This document shows, one piece after another, positions 41,456-49,913 of a stretch of 64,000 bases of DNA (the first letter of the stretch is position 1; each line of letters opens with the position of its first letter). Origin of the DNA: Vibrio mimicus CAIM 602 (lineage in GTDB: Bacteria; Pseudomonadota; Gammaproteobacteria; Enterobacterales; Vibrionaceae); contig NZ_AOMO01000021.1 in assembly GCF_000338875.1 (NCBI RefSeq), positions 62,001 through 126,000 on the forward strand. The letters are read 5' to 3'. The position numbers and the translations under genes are program-made. Under the pieces are notes generated by a model, which was not told the origin of the DNA, made no database searches, and saw only the letters and a list, made by a program, of their open reading frames with translations.

Positions 41456-41471
41456 TGGCTCAATTATTGCT
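41456..41471 (+). promoter_or_regulatory. Sigma-54 promoter of the DUF3305/DUF3306 genes
   Basis: TGGCTCAATTATTGCT: GG at 41457-41458 and GC at 41469-41470, ten bases apart, one mismatch to TGGCAC-N5-TTGCW. The predicted start is near 41482, 26 bases before the first ATG. It is back to back with the fdhD sigma-54 promoter. Confidence 0.78.
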
Positions 41472-41507
41472 TTAATTTAAACTCTGATTGTTAATTTAGT
41501 ATGTGTT

Positions 41508-41983
41508 ATGACTGAACAAACTTCTCCTGAATCCTTAACGGATACCGCTCATAGCAAAACCGATAGCGCTTGGCCGCTTGCTTGTAACGTGGAACCTCGT
41601 CCTGTCTCGCGTGGCCGTTGGCAAACCACTCAGTGGGTGTTGCACGGTTTCAGTTTAACGCCAGAGGTGCAGAGTCAATATGTCGCAACACTGCAACTGT
41701 ATCGCGATGAGCGAACCGACTATCGCTTTAACCTCAGTTCACAAGCGCCCAAACTGTTCTTTGTTGCTGAAGACCCCATTGAAGATCAGCCGCTTAAAAT
41801 TGTGCAATTGACCGCATCGCAAGCCGTCGCCAGCCGTTATATGGATAGCGATTATCTGGTGCTTTCTGCCGATATGCCGCTGCCCGTGCAGGCGTGGATG
41901 GAAGCTATATTGGCCGTCACGGTGAGTTGCTTGAAATCCGCCGCAAGAAACGTGAAGGCGCGGGGAGGTCTTGTGGCAACTGA
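41508..41983 (+). pseudogene. DUF3305 protein of the formate dehydrogenase cluster, frameshifted
   Basis: First gene behind the plus-strand sigma-54 promoter. The printed reading runs on to 42068 with an unnatural tail. One extra T near 41906 changes the end to EAYIGRHGELLEIRRKKREG and on, and stops at 41983, the ending expected for the DUF3305 family found beside fdh genes. Repaired length is about 158 residues. Function unknown; no metal-binding motif or signal peptide is visible. Confidence 0.75.
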
Positions 41984-42550
41984 GAAGACGTTCTTTTCCC
42001 GTTGGTCACAACGTAAATTAGCCGCCGAGCCAGACCAAGAGCCCCAGCTTGATACTCCAGAGGCTTAGCCTCAGAGCCTTTGGAAGAACAGCCGGTTGCA
42101 AATAAATCCTCGGTAGAAACTGAAAGTGGATTGGAGAGTAACGCGGTCGAACAACCTCATTCAGCAGAGAATGAAGAACCCAGTGTGGCGAGCTTGTTGG
42201 TATCAGGTGCTTCGCAAGAACTGAAGAAAGCCGCATTGCGTAAGCTGTTTTTGAGCGGTGAGTTTAGTGAAGTGTGCATGCTGGATGATTACAACGCGGA
42301 TTTCAGCAATACCGCCACGCTCACAACGGAAGTCGCGCAAACCTTACGTCAATGGTGGAAAGAAACGGATTCCCCGCAGGATGAGGGTGAAGAACAAATC
42401 GCGGTGGTTGAAGAAACCGTTAAAGAAAATCAAATCGACATTGAACTTGCGGATCCTGACCTCGCATCCACCACCGAATTGGCCGATCCGATCAATAAAA
42501 AACAACCTTCAGAAGCGTTGCCAACGAGTGAGACAAAATATACCTCATAG
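41973..42550 (+). pseudogene. DUF3306 protein of the formate dehydrogenase cluster, frameshifted
   Basis: Starts at GTG 41973 with GGAGGT just before, overlapping the repaired DUF3305 gene by 11 bases. The first part (TEKTFFSRWSQRKLAAE) meets a stop at 42066. One extra T there (GCTTTAGCC for GCTTAGCC) carries the frame into the second part, which has ASQELKKAALRKLFLSGEFS and ends at 42550. Repaired length is about 192 residues. DUF3306 members accompany DUF3305 and fdh genes; the acidic C-terminus is low complexity and the role is unknown. Confidence 0.75.
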
Positions 42551-42556
42551 ATGCTA

Positions 42557-42607
42557 GGGACATTTTGACTTACCCCTCAATAGGTAGGGTGGGACATATT
42601 GTCCCAC
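42557..42607. promoter_or_regulatory. Activator-type sites upstream of the fdh operon
   Basis: A perfect inverted repeat GTGGGACATATTGTCCCAC (42589-42607, 8-base arms, 3-base spacer) and a degenerate half copy GGGACATTTTGACTT starting at 42557. The perfect site is about 80 bases upstream of the -24 element, a usual distance for a sigma-54 activator. The same left arm occurs upstream of tupA. Binding by the local NtrC-type regulator is inferred. Confidence 0.75.
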
Positions 42608-42675
42608 TCCTTGTGTGGACTTCAAATTACTGAGTCATTTCTCGATTAATTCTCTGTGTTTTCATCCGAATTTTT

Positions 42676-42691
42676 TGGAACGTTATTTGCT
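42676..42691 (+). promoter_or_regulatory. Sigma-54 promoter of the formate dehydrogenase operon
   Basis: TGGAACGTTATTTGCT: GG at 42677-42678, GC at 42689-42690, ten bases apart, one mismatch to TGGCACG-N4-TTGCW. The predicted start is near 42702, 47 bases before the ATG of the polyferredoxin gene. Confidence 0.83.
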
Positions 42692-42748
42692 ATAGCTTGT
42701 GTAAAACGAGTCGACGATGCACGTTGACTCCAATAATGGAAGCAAGCA

Positions 42749-44410
42749 ATGTTAAACAACCTACTACAACAAGCGACGTCTCCAAACGGTCGGGCGCGGC
42801 TGTATGCGATTGAGCATACTGTTGAGCTGACCAATCTTATTCCGCCTACCATAAGCTACGAAAGTGGCGGTCACACCTTAATTGCTGGCCCAACCACACT
42901 GATTGAGCGCATTGCTGAGCAGTTGAGTAGCATGGCTTCAATCACTCTACTTTCTGTCGATGGCGAGCCCAGCACGCAAAGCAATTTGTACTATGCCGAC
43001 ACGGTAGAAATCAGCGGTTTTCTCGGTGCATTCACGGTGAACGTAGAAAACCATGGTAAGCGAGTCAATTTGGCGCAAGCCGCTATAGGTGGAAACACCT
43101 TTGATATCGTATTGGATATGTCACTCAACGGTTTAATGAGTGAAGAAGTCCCTGTGCCTGGTTATTTCCCAGTAGGACGTGGTTATCCAAAACTGGCTGA
43201 TGCGCTGGAAGAAATCCCAACTCTGATGGGAACCTTCGATAAACCTAAGTATTTCCGTCTGGATACAGACTTGTGCGCGCACAGCTCACGTGGAGTGAAA
43301 GGGTGTGAACGCTGTGTGGATGCTTGTCCTGCTGGCGCGCTTTCCAGTGAAGGCTCTGATCAAACAGGGCATCGCATTCAAATTAACCCTTATTTGTGTC
43401 AAGGCGTCGGAACCTGTGCGACCGCTTGCCCGACGGAAGCGATTCACTACGCACTGCCTAATCCTACCGATACGCAAAAATTTATTGAGCGATTACTGGC
43501 GAATTACCACCAAGCCGGCGGTGAAAAGCCGATCGTGCTGATCTGCAGTTCTCGCCATGAAAGTTACAACGTCATGGCATTGAATGTGTTGCCAGACAAT
43601 GTCATTCCTGTGGTGGTGGAAGAGCTGCCTTCCGTCGGTATAGACAGTTGGTTTGCTGCTTTAGTTAACGGTGCAACTCAAGTGTTGTTTGCGGCGAGTC
43701 GTCACATGCCACAAACCATTCAACGCATTCTGAACCAAGAAGTGAGTATGGCGCAGAGCTTACTGACTCACTTAGGTTTGGCCAAAGAGACGATTGATAT
43801 TCTTTATCTCGAATCGTTACGTGAGGGAATGCCGGTACTGTGTGAACAGCCGCTTGAGCTTAAGTTGGGTGACTTAATCGGTAATAAGCGCGAACGTCTG
43901 TTTACCGCGCTGGATGCGTTAGCAGAAACACTCAATGCTGAACCTAGCGTTCAACCACTTAGTATCAGCGCGCCTTACGGCACAATTGAATGTCAAACAA
44001 GCGATTGTACTTTGTGCATGAGCTGTGTTGCGGTTTGCCCAACGCGAGCACTGCATCCGGCGGGTGATAGCCCAGCACTACGCTTTATTGAACAAGACTG
44101 CGTGCAGTGTGGCTTGTGTGTCAAAGCTTGCCCTGAACAAGTGCTTAGCGCTACACCACAACTCAACTGGAACAAAGCGGCACGCAAAGGTGTGGTGACG
44201 TTGCATCAAGAAGAACCCGCTAAGTGCCTGCGCTGCCATAAACCTTTCGCACCACAGTCCATGATTACCATGTTGCAAACCAAGTTACGCGGTCACTCAC
44301 ATTTCGCCACGCCGGAAGCGCTCAATCGTATTGCGATGTGCGAAGACTGCCGGGTAGTCGACATGTTTGAAGCCATGGCTCATGACCCTGAGCAGCAGCT
44401 CAAGTATTAA
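42749..44410 (+). CDS. Polyferredoxin-like 4Fe-4S protein of the fdh operon
   Basis: A 553-residue cytoplasmic iron-sulfur protein, first gene of the fdh operon. Two ferredoxin pairs are visible: CERCVDACPAGAL and CQGVGTCATACPTEAI near residues 190-230, and CTLCMSCVAVCPTRAL with CVQCGLCVKACPEQVL near 420-460. CLRCHKPF and CEDCR near the C-terminus may bind metal. The middle third (about 250-400) resembles a flavodoxin/HdrD-like spacer without a clear motif. It may deliver or accept electrons for FdhAB, or help assembly. The family is regularly found beside this type of formate dehydrogenase; the role is not established to my knowledge. Confidence 0.8.
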   Translation: MLNNLLQQATSPNGRARLYAIEHTVELTNLIPPTISYESGGHTLIAGPTTLIERIAEQLSSMASITLLSVDGEPSTQSNLYYADTVEISGFLGAFTVNVENHGKRVNLAQAAIGGNTFDIVLDMSLNGLMSEEVPVPGYFPVGRGYPKLADALEEIPTLMGTFDKPKYFRLDTDLCAHSSRGVKGCERCVDACPAGALSSEGSDQTGHRIQINPYLCQGVGTCATACPTEAIHYALPNPTDTQKFIERLLANYHQAGGEKPIVLICSSRHESYNVMALNVLPDNVIPVVVEELPSVGIDSWFAALVNGATQVLFAASRHMPQTIQRILNQEVSMAQSLLTHLGLAKETIDILYLESLREGMPVLCEQPLELKLGDLIGNKRERLFTALDALAETLNAEPSVQPLSISAPYGTIECQTSDCTLCMSCVAVCPTRALHPAGDSPALRFIEQDCVQCGLCVKACPEQVLSATPQLNWNKAARKGVVTLHQEEPAKCLRCHKPFAPQSMITMLQTKLRGHSHFATPEALNRIAMCEDCRVVDMFEAMAHDPEQQLKY

Positions 44411-44420
44411 GGAGAAAGCA

Positions 44421-45077
44421 ATGCAAGAGCAATCCATAGGTTCACAGTCAATGCGTTCAGACATTTACCTGCTGCTCGCCACACTGCTGCGTGATGTGCC
44501 CTCAGCAGAACTGTGTGCCTTTCTGGCTGAATTGGACTTTGAGGCCAATGGCACCGAAATGGCGAAAGCGTGGCAGGCGATATCCGCCGCCGCACAAAAC
44601 GCTCAAGCTGATTCTTTGGCTGACGAGTATCAAGAGCTGTTTATTGGTATCGGTCGTGGTGAAGTCGTGCCTTTTGCCTCATGGCATTTGACCGGCTCAT
44701 TGATGGAAAAGCCGCTGGCCGATATTCGTGATGATTTGAGCCGCTTGGGGCTGGAGCGTGATGAGCAAGTGCGCGAGCCAGAAGATCATATCTCGGCATT
44801 GTGCGAAACCATGGCTTATTTATGTGAGCAAAGTGGTGACGAGAACGCTGACGAAGAAACGCAACAAGCGTTCTTCAACCATCACATCGCACCGTGGTTT
44901 GGCAAACTGGTGAGCCAAATTCGTCAGGCTCCACATGCACAATTTTATTTAGCCGTCGCGCAGCTTCTGGACGCTTTTTTGAGTTTAGAACAAGTAGCGA
45001 TGACACAAGCCCCAAGCAGTCGCAAGAATCGTTATCGGATCGAGGTGAAGAACCTGACCGATAAAGCCGAGCAGTGA
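44421..45077 (+). CDS. TorD/DmsD-family molybdoenzyme chaperone
   Basis: A 218-residue all-helical chaperone that holds the Tat-targeted catalytic subunit until its cofactor is inserted. Family landmarks are YQELFIGIGRGEVVPFASWH, EPLADIRDDLSRLGL-like segment (MEKPLADIRDDLSRLGLERD) and EPEDHISALCETM. I chose the ATG at 44421, which has AAGGAG and lies 10 bases after the preceding stop; a reading from 44367 would overlap the upstream gene. Its likely client is FdhA, encoded two genes later. Confidence 0.88.
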   Translation: MQEQSIGSQSMRSDIYLLLATLLRDVPSAELCAFLAELDFEANGTEMAKAWQAISAAAQNAQADSLADEYQELFIGIGRGEVVPFASWHLTGSLMEKPLADIRDDLSRLGLERDEQVREPEDHISALCETMAYLCEQSGDENADEETQQAFFNHHIAPWFGKLVSQIRQAPHAQFYLAVAQLLDAFLSLEQVAMTQAPSSRKNRYRIEVKNLTDKAEQ

Positions 45078-45100
45078 ACAAACCGGAATTAGAAAACAGA

Positions 45101-45112
45101 CGTCTTAAGACG
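45101..45112. repeat. 12-base palindrome in the fdh operon
   Basis: CGTCTTAAGACG is a perfect palindrome in the 77-base gap between the chaperone and Tat-peptide genes. It has no T-run and no known meaning; perhaps an RNA processing or stability element. Confidence 0.6.
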
Positions 45113-45154
45113 CACAGCTAAGTTGCTAAAACTTAAGCAATAAGGAAGCAATCG

Positions 45155-45352
45155 ATGAAAAAAGAGAACCAAGTAAACCAAAGCAGACGCGATCTGCTTA
45201 AAGGGTTAGGCACAGCGGCTGTCGCTAGCGCTGTCGTAGCGGGGGTAAGCACTCAAACGGTCGCAAGTGAATCAAGCACCGAGAGCAAAGAGCCGCTGAA
45301 AAAAGGCTATCACGAAACTCAACACATTCGTGATTACTACAACACGCTATAG
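45155..45352 (+). CDS. Formate dehydrogenase region Tat-targeted small protein
   Basis: A 65-residue protein with a twin-arginine signal (SRRDLLKGLGTAAVASAVVA, residues 10-29) and a short mature part ending ETQHIRDYYNTL. This matches the small Tat-target family found next to formate dehydrogenase genes. It may be an extra subunit or escort of the enzyme on the periplasmic side. AAGGAAG precedes the ATG. Confidence 0.88.
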   Translation: MKKENQVNQSRRDLLKGLGTAAVASAVVAGVSTQTVASESSTESKEPLKKGYHETQHIRDYYNTL

Positions 45353-45363
45353 GAGCCAACCCG

Positions 45364-48219
45364 ATGAGACTCATCAAACGTTCAGACAGCGTGACCAAAG
45401 AGCAAAATCAGCTCGGTATTAGCCGTCGTGCATTTATGAAAAACACTTCACTGGCAGCGGGCGGAGCGGCGGTAGGCGCCTCTCTGTTTACGCCGGGCAT
45501 GATCCGTAAAGCTCAGGCCAGCGAAGTGGATCGCAGCGCAAAAACGGAAGTGAAGCGTACCATCTGTTCACACTGCTCAGTCGGTTGCGGTATCTACGCT
45601 GAAGTACAAAACGGGGTATGGACTGGCCAAGAGCCCGCTTTTGATCACCCATTCAACGCAGGCGGTCACTGTGCGAAAGGCGCAGCATTGCGTGAACACG
45701 GCCACGGTGAACGTCGCCTGAAATACCCAATGAAGTTAGAAGGCGGCAAGTGGAAGAAGATCTCTTGGGAACAAGCCATCAATGAAATTGGTGACAAAGC
45801 GCTGAAGATCCGTGAAGAGTCAGGCCCAGATTCGGTTTACTTCCTCGGCAGTGCTAAGCACAGTAACGAGCAGGCCTATCTGTTCCGTAAAATGGCTTCC
45901 CTGTGGGGCACCAACAACGTTGACCACCAAGCACGTATTTGCCACTCCACCACGGTAGCGGGTGTAGCAAACACTTGGGGCTATGGTGCAATGACCAACT
46001 CATTCAATGACATGCACAACTGTAAGTCGATGCTGTTCATTGGCTCTAATCCAGCAGAAGCTCACCCAGTCGCGATGCAGCATATTTTGATCGCGAAAGA
46101 GAAAAACAGCTGCAAAATAGTCGTTGCCGATCCTCGTCGTACCCGTACTGCGGCAAAAGCGGATTACTTTGTCTCATTGCGTCCGGGTAGTGATGTTGCC
46201 TTTATTTGGGGCGTGCTGTGGCACGTGTTCAAAAATAACTGGGAAGACAAAGAGTACATCCGTCAACGTGTCTTCGGTATGGATGAAATTCGCGCTGAAG
46301 TGGCCAAATGGACACCAGCCGAAGTTGAGCGTGTCACAGGCGTAAGCGAAGAAGAAGTCTACAACACCGCGAAAATCCTTGCGGAAAACCGTCCGGGTTG
46401 TGTGGTTTGGTGTATGGGTGGTACTCAACACACCACAGGTAACAACAATACTCGTGCGTACTGCATCCTTGAGCTGGCACTGGGCAATATCGGTAAATCG
46501 GGCGGCGGTGCCAACATTTTCCGTGGTCACGATAACGTGCAAGGCGCAACCGACTTAGGTGTGCTTTCCGATACGCTGCCGGGTTACTACGGTTTGACCG
46601 AAGGTTCATGGAAACACTGGGCAAGCGTTTGGGGTGTGGATTTTGAATGGATCAAAAACCGCTTTGACCAAGGCACCTACAATGGCGCATTGCCAATGGA
46701 AACCCCAGGGATCCCTGTATCTCGTTGGATCGATGGTGTACTGGAAAACAAAGACAACCTGCAGCAACGTGAAAACATTCGTGCCATGTTCTATTGGGGT
46801 CATGCGGTGAACTCGCAAACCCGCGGCGTAGAAATGAAAAAGGCGATGCAAAAGCTAGATATGATGGTGATTGTTGACCCATATCCAACGGTTGCGGCGG
46901 TGATGAACGATCGCACGGATGGAGTGTATCTACTTCCTGCGACCACTCAGTTTGAAACGTACGGCAGTGTGACGGCGTCTAACCGTTCTATTCAGTGGCG
47001 TGATCAAGTGATTGAGCCGCTGTTTGAATCCAAACCTGACCACGAAATCATGTATCTGCTCAGCCAAAAACTGGGGATCGTCGATCAACTGTGTAAAAAC
47101 ATTCGCGTTGAGAACAATCAGCCACTGATTGAAGACATTACGCGCGAATTTAACCGCGGTATGTGGACGATTGGTTACACCGGACAAAGCCCAGAGCGCT
47201 TGAAAACGCACCAACAAAACTGGCACACCTTCCACAAAACCACGCTTGCTGCCGAAGGTGGCCCTGCGAATGGCGATACTTACGGTATGCCTTGGCCATG
47301 TTGGGGAACGCCAGAGATGAAACACCCCGGCACGCACATTCTTTACGATACCTCGAAAACCGTAGCCGAAGGTGGCGGTAACTTCCGTACCCGTTTTGGT
47401 GTGGAGTTTGAAGGTAAGAGCCTGCTGGCTGAAGACAGCTACTCGAAAGGATGTGAGCTGCAAGACGGCTATCCAGAATTTAGCGATAAGCTACTGAAAC
47501 AACTCGGATGGTGGGATGATTTAACCGCAGAAGAGAAAGCGGCTGCAGAAGGCAAAAACTGGAAAACTGACCTTTCTGGCGGTATTCAGCGTGTCGCGAT
47601 CAAACACGGCTGTATTCCATTTGGTAACGCGAAAGCGCGTGCGATTGTGTGGACATTCCCAGACCGCGTGCCGCTGCACCGTGAACCACTGTATACACCG
47701 CGTCGTGATCTGCTGGCCGATTACCCCACGTGGGATGACAAAGCATTCATCTTCCGTGTTCCTACGCTTTATAAATCGATTCAGGACCAAGATAAGTCGG
47801 CGGAATACCCGATCATCCTAACCTCTGGTCGCTTGGTCGAGTATGAAGGTGGTGGTGAAGAAACCCGTTCTAACCCTTGGCTGGCTGAACTGCAACAAGA
47901 GATGTTTGTTGAAGTGAACCCGAAAGATGCCAACGATTTAGGCTTTATTGATGGCGATATGGTTTGGGTTGAAGGTGCAGAGAAAGGCCGCATCAAAGTG
48001 AAAGCTATGGTGACACGTCGCGTGAAACCGGGCATGGCTTTCTTGCCATTCCACTTTGGTGGCAAGTTCCAAGGTGAAGATCTGCGTCCGAAATATCCAG
48101 AAGGTACACAGCCTTATGTGGTTGGGGAAGCGGCAAACACCGCCACTACCTATGGTTACGATCCTGTCACCTTGATGCAGGAAACCAAAGTCACCCTCTG
48201 TAACATTCGTAAAGCGTAA
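45364..48219 (+). CDS. fdhA: Formate dehydrogenase catalytic subunit (Cys form)
   Basis: Periplasmic molybdenum or tungsten bis-MGD enzyme that oxidises formate to CO2, 951 residues. The Tat signal has SRRAFM at 20-25. The N-terminal 4Fe-4S cluster is bound by Cys68, Cys71, Cys75 and Cys103 (CSHCSVGCG, then GHCAKGA). The metal ligand is Cys193 in ARICHSTTVAG, where E. coli FdnG/FdoG use selenocysteine; His194 follows as expected. The molybdopterin-dinucleotide domain ends the protein (LTSGRLVEYEGGGEETRSN). Loading depends on FdhD, MobA and the chaperone encoded nearby. Confidence 0.95.
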   Translation: MRLIKRSDSVTKEQNQLGISRRAFMKNTSLAAGGAAVGASLFTPGMIRKAQASEVDRSAKTEVKRTICSHCSVGCGIYAEVQNGVWTGQEPAFDHPFNAGGHCAKGAALREHGHGERRLKYPMKLEGGKWKKISWEQAINEIGDKALKIREESGPDSVYFLGSAKHSNEQAYLFRKMASLWGTNNVDHQARICHSTTVAGVANTWGYGAMTNSFNDMHNCKSMLFIGSNPAEAHPVAMQHILIAKEKNSCKIVVADPRRTRTAAKADYFVSLRPGSDVAFIWGVLWHVFKNNWEDKEYIRQRVFGMDEIRAEVAKWTPAEVERVTGVSEEEVYNTAKILAENRPGCVVWCMGGTQHTTGNNNTRAYCILELALGNIGKSGGGANIFRGHDNVQGATDLGVLSDTLPGYYGLTEGSWKHWASVWGVDFEWIKNRFDQGTYNGALPMETPGIPVSRWIDGVLENKDNLQQRENIRAMFYWGHAVNSQTRGVEMKKAMQKLDMMVIVDPYPTVAAVMNDRTDGVYLLPATTQFETYGSVTASNRSIQWRDQVIEPLFESKPDHEIMYLLSQKLGIVDQLCKNIRVENNQPLIEDITREFNRGMWTIGYTGQSPERLKTHQQNWHTFHKTTLAAEGGPANGDTYGMPWPCWGTPEMKHPGTHILYDTSKTVAEGGGNFRTRFGVEFEGKSLLAEDSYSKGCELQDGYPEFSDKLLKQLGWWDDLTAEEKAAAEGKNWKTDLSGGIQRVAIKHGCIPFGNAKARAIVWTFPDRVPLHREPLYTPRRDLLADYPTWDDKAFIFRVPTLYKSIQDQDKSAEYPIILTSGRLVEYEGGGEETRSNPWLAELQQEMFVEVNPKDANDLGFIDGDMVWVEGAEKGRIKVKAMVTRRVKPGMAFLPFHFGGKFQGEDLRPKYPEGTQPYVVGEAANTATTYGYDPVTLMQETKVTLCNIRKA

Positions 48220-48230
48220 GGAGCTTACCC

Positions 48231-48839
48231 ATGGCAAGAATGAAATTCCTGTGTGACACCAAACGCTGTATTGAATGTAACGGCTGTGTCACTGCCTGTA
48301 AAAATGAAAACGATGATGCTCTGGAATGGGGCATCCAACGTCGCCGCGTTGTCACGCTAAACGATGGTGAACCGGGTGAAAACTCGATTTCCGTTGCTTG
48401 CATGCACTGTACCGATGCACCTTGTATGGCGGTGTGTCCGGCAGACTGTTTTGTCCATACCGAAGATGGCATTGTGCTGCACAACAAAGATCTCTGTATC
48501 GGCTGTGGTTACTGCCTGTTTGCTTGTCCGTTTGGTGCTCCGCAGTTTCCAAAACAAGCCTCATTTGGTGAGCGCGGCAAGATGGACAAATGCACCTTCT
48601 GTGCTGGCGGTCCTGAGACAGAACCAGGTTCGGAAGAGGAGCGTCGTAAATACGGTGCAAACCGTATTGCGGAAGGCAAGCTGCCAATGTGTGCTTCTCT
48701 CTGTTCTACCAAAGCGCTGCTGGCGGGTGATGCGGAGAAAATCTCTGATGTCTTCCGTCAACGAGTGGTTGAACGTGGCGCGAAAGGTGCCGGTTGGACT
48801 AACGGTGAAGATCTCGCGTATGACGCAACTCGGAGTTAA
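48231..48839 (+). CDS. fdhB: Formate dehydrogenase iron-sulfur subunit
   Basis: Electron-transfer subunit of 202 residues with four 4Fe-4S cluster motifs: CIECNGCVTAC near residue 13, CMHCTDAPCMAVCP, CIGCGYCLFACP and the split CTFC with CASLC. It has no C-terminal membrane helix, unlike E. coli FdnH. It carries electrons from FdhA to the cytochrome b subunit and presumably reaches the periplasm together with FdhA by the Tat route, since no signal of its own is present. Confidence 0.95.
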   Translation: MARMKFLCDTKRCIECNGCVTACKNENDDALEWGIQRRRVVTLNDGEPGENSISVACMHCTDAPCMAVCPADCFVHTEDGIVLHNKDLCIGCGYCLFACPFGAPQFPKQASFGERGKMDKCTFCAGGPETEPGSEEERRKYGANRIAEGKLPMCASLCSTKALLAGDAEKISDVFRQRVVERGAKGAGWTNGEDLAYDATRS

Positions 48840-49913
48840 GTGGCTATGAGACAACAAATTTCTCGCGCCACTCGTTTTGTGCTGCCTTTATTGGCAGCAC
48901 TGCTGTGCTGGTTGGCTCAACCAGTGATGGCAGAAGAGAACGCAAAACCGGATGTGGTGCAAAAAGAGATGACCCAACTGGCAGGAGCAGACTTTTGGCG
49001 TCAGGTACGACAAGGCGAAGCGGGTTACACCACTTCTCAGTCTCCTGAACATGGCGTGTTGATCAGTAAACCGGGTGAAACTTGGTTTATTCTCAAAGAG
49101 AAATGGATGTCTCCGGCTGGTGCGGTGGCGATTTTTGGCAGCATTGCGATGGTGGTGCTGGCGTATATCGCGGTTGGCCCACTGATGCTGAGTAAGCCGC
49201 GCACCGGACGTAAGCTGAATCGCTGGTCACGTTGGGATAGGGCGCTGCACTGGAGTATGGCGTTTACTTTCTTGACCTTGGCGTTCAGTGGTTTGATGCT
49301 GGTGTATGGTAAACACTTCTTAAAACCGTATATCCCGAGTGAACTGTGGGGCTGGATCATCTATGCCGCGAAGCAGTATCACAACTATATGGGGCCACTG
49401 TTTTTCATTCTGTTGATGTTTGTGCTGCTCAAGTGGTGGCGTAAATCTATTTTCAATAAAGTGGATGCGCAGTGGTTTATGAAGCTCGGTGGCATGGTGG
49501 GTAAACACAAAGGCTCACACCCTTCTGCGGGATTCTCCAACGGTGGTGAAAAGGCCATTTACTGGTTACTGATTGTGTTTGGAACCTTTGCAGCCATTAG
49601 TGGTTTGGTGCTTGATTTCCCAATTTTCGGGCAGACGCGTCGTGATATGGAACTGTCGAACCTCATTCATATGTTCTCGGCACTGATCTTAATCTGTGGC
49701 TTTATCTTCCATATCTATATTGGTTTGTTTGGTATGGAAGGCGCATTAGAAGGCATGGTGACAGGCAAAGTAGATGAGACTTGGGCGAAAGAGCATCACG
49801 ATCTTTGGTATGAAGAAGTGAAGCGCCGCGGTGAAATTGAAGAAGTAAGTGCGGAATCTCAACCAGCCTCATTCAATCAAACGAAAGGAGAGGTGAGCCA
49901 TGAATCAAGATAG
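48840..49913 (+). CDS. fdhC: Formate dehydrogenase cytochrome b subunit
   Basis: Membrane subunit that passes electrons from FdhB to quinone, 355-357 residues. It has an N-terminal signal-like helix (about 12-30), a periplasmic loop, then a membrane helix at about 95-115 and the four-helix cytochrome b core with haem-ligand histidines (LHWSMAFTFL, QYHNYMGPLF, LIHMFSALI, FIFHIYIG). It is longer than E. coli FdnI (217 residues) because of the N-terminal addition. Start either GTG 48840, directly after the fdhB stop, or ATG 48846. Confidence 0.92.
   Translation: MAMRQQISRATRFVLPLLAALLCWLAQPVMAEENAKPDVVQKEMTQLAGADFWRQVRQGEAGYTTSQSPEHGVLISKPGETWFILKEKWMSPAGAVAIFGSIAMVVLAYIAVGPLMLSKPRTGRKLNRWSRWDRALHWSMAFTFLTLAFSGLMLVYGKHFLKPYIPSELWGWIIYAAKQYHNYMGPLFFILLMFVLLKWWRKSIFNKVDAQWFMKLGGMVGKHKGSHPSAGFSNGGEKAIYWLLIVFGTFAAISGLVLDFPIFGQTRRDMELSNLIHMFSALILICGFIFHIYIGLFGMEGALEGMVTGKVDETWAKEHHDLWYEEVKRRGEIEEVSAESQPASFNQTKGEVSHESR

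Noticed and set aside
24940..42070. Programmed ribosomal frameshifting as explanation of the seven split genes
   Set aside because: No slippery heptamers or stimulatory structures are seen at the junctions, and the families involved are not known for frameshifting.
45940..45960. Possible selenocysteine codon in fdhA
   Set aside because: The active-site codon is a cysteine codon and the frame has no internal TGA.
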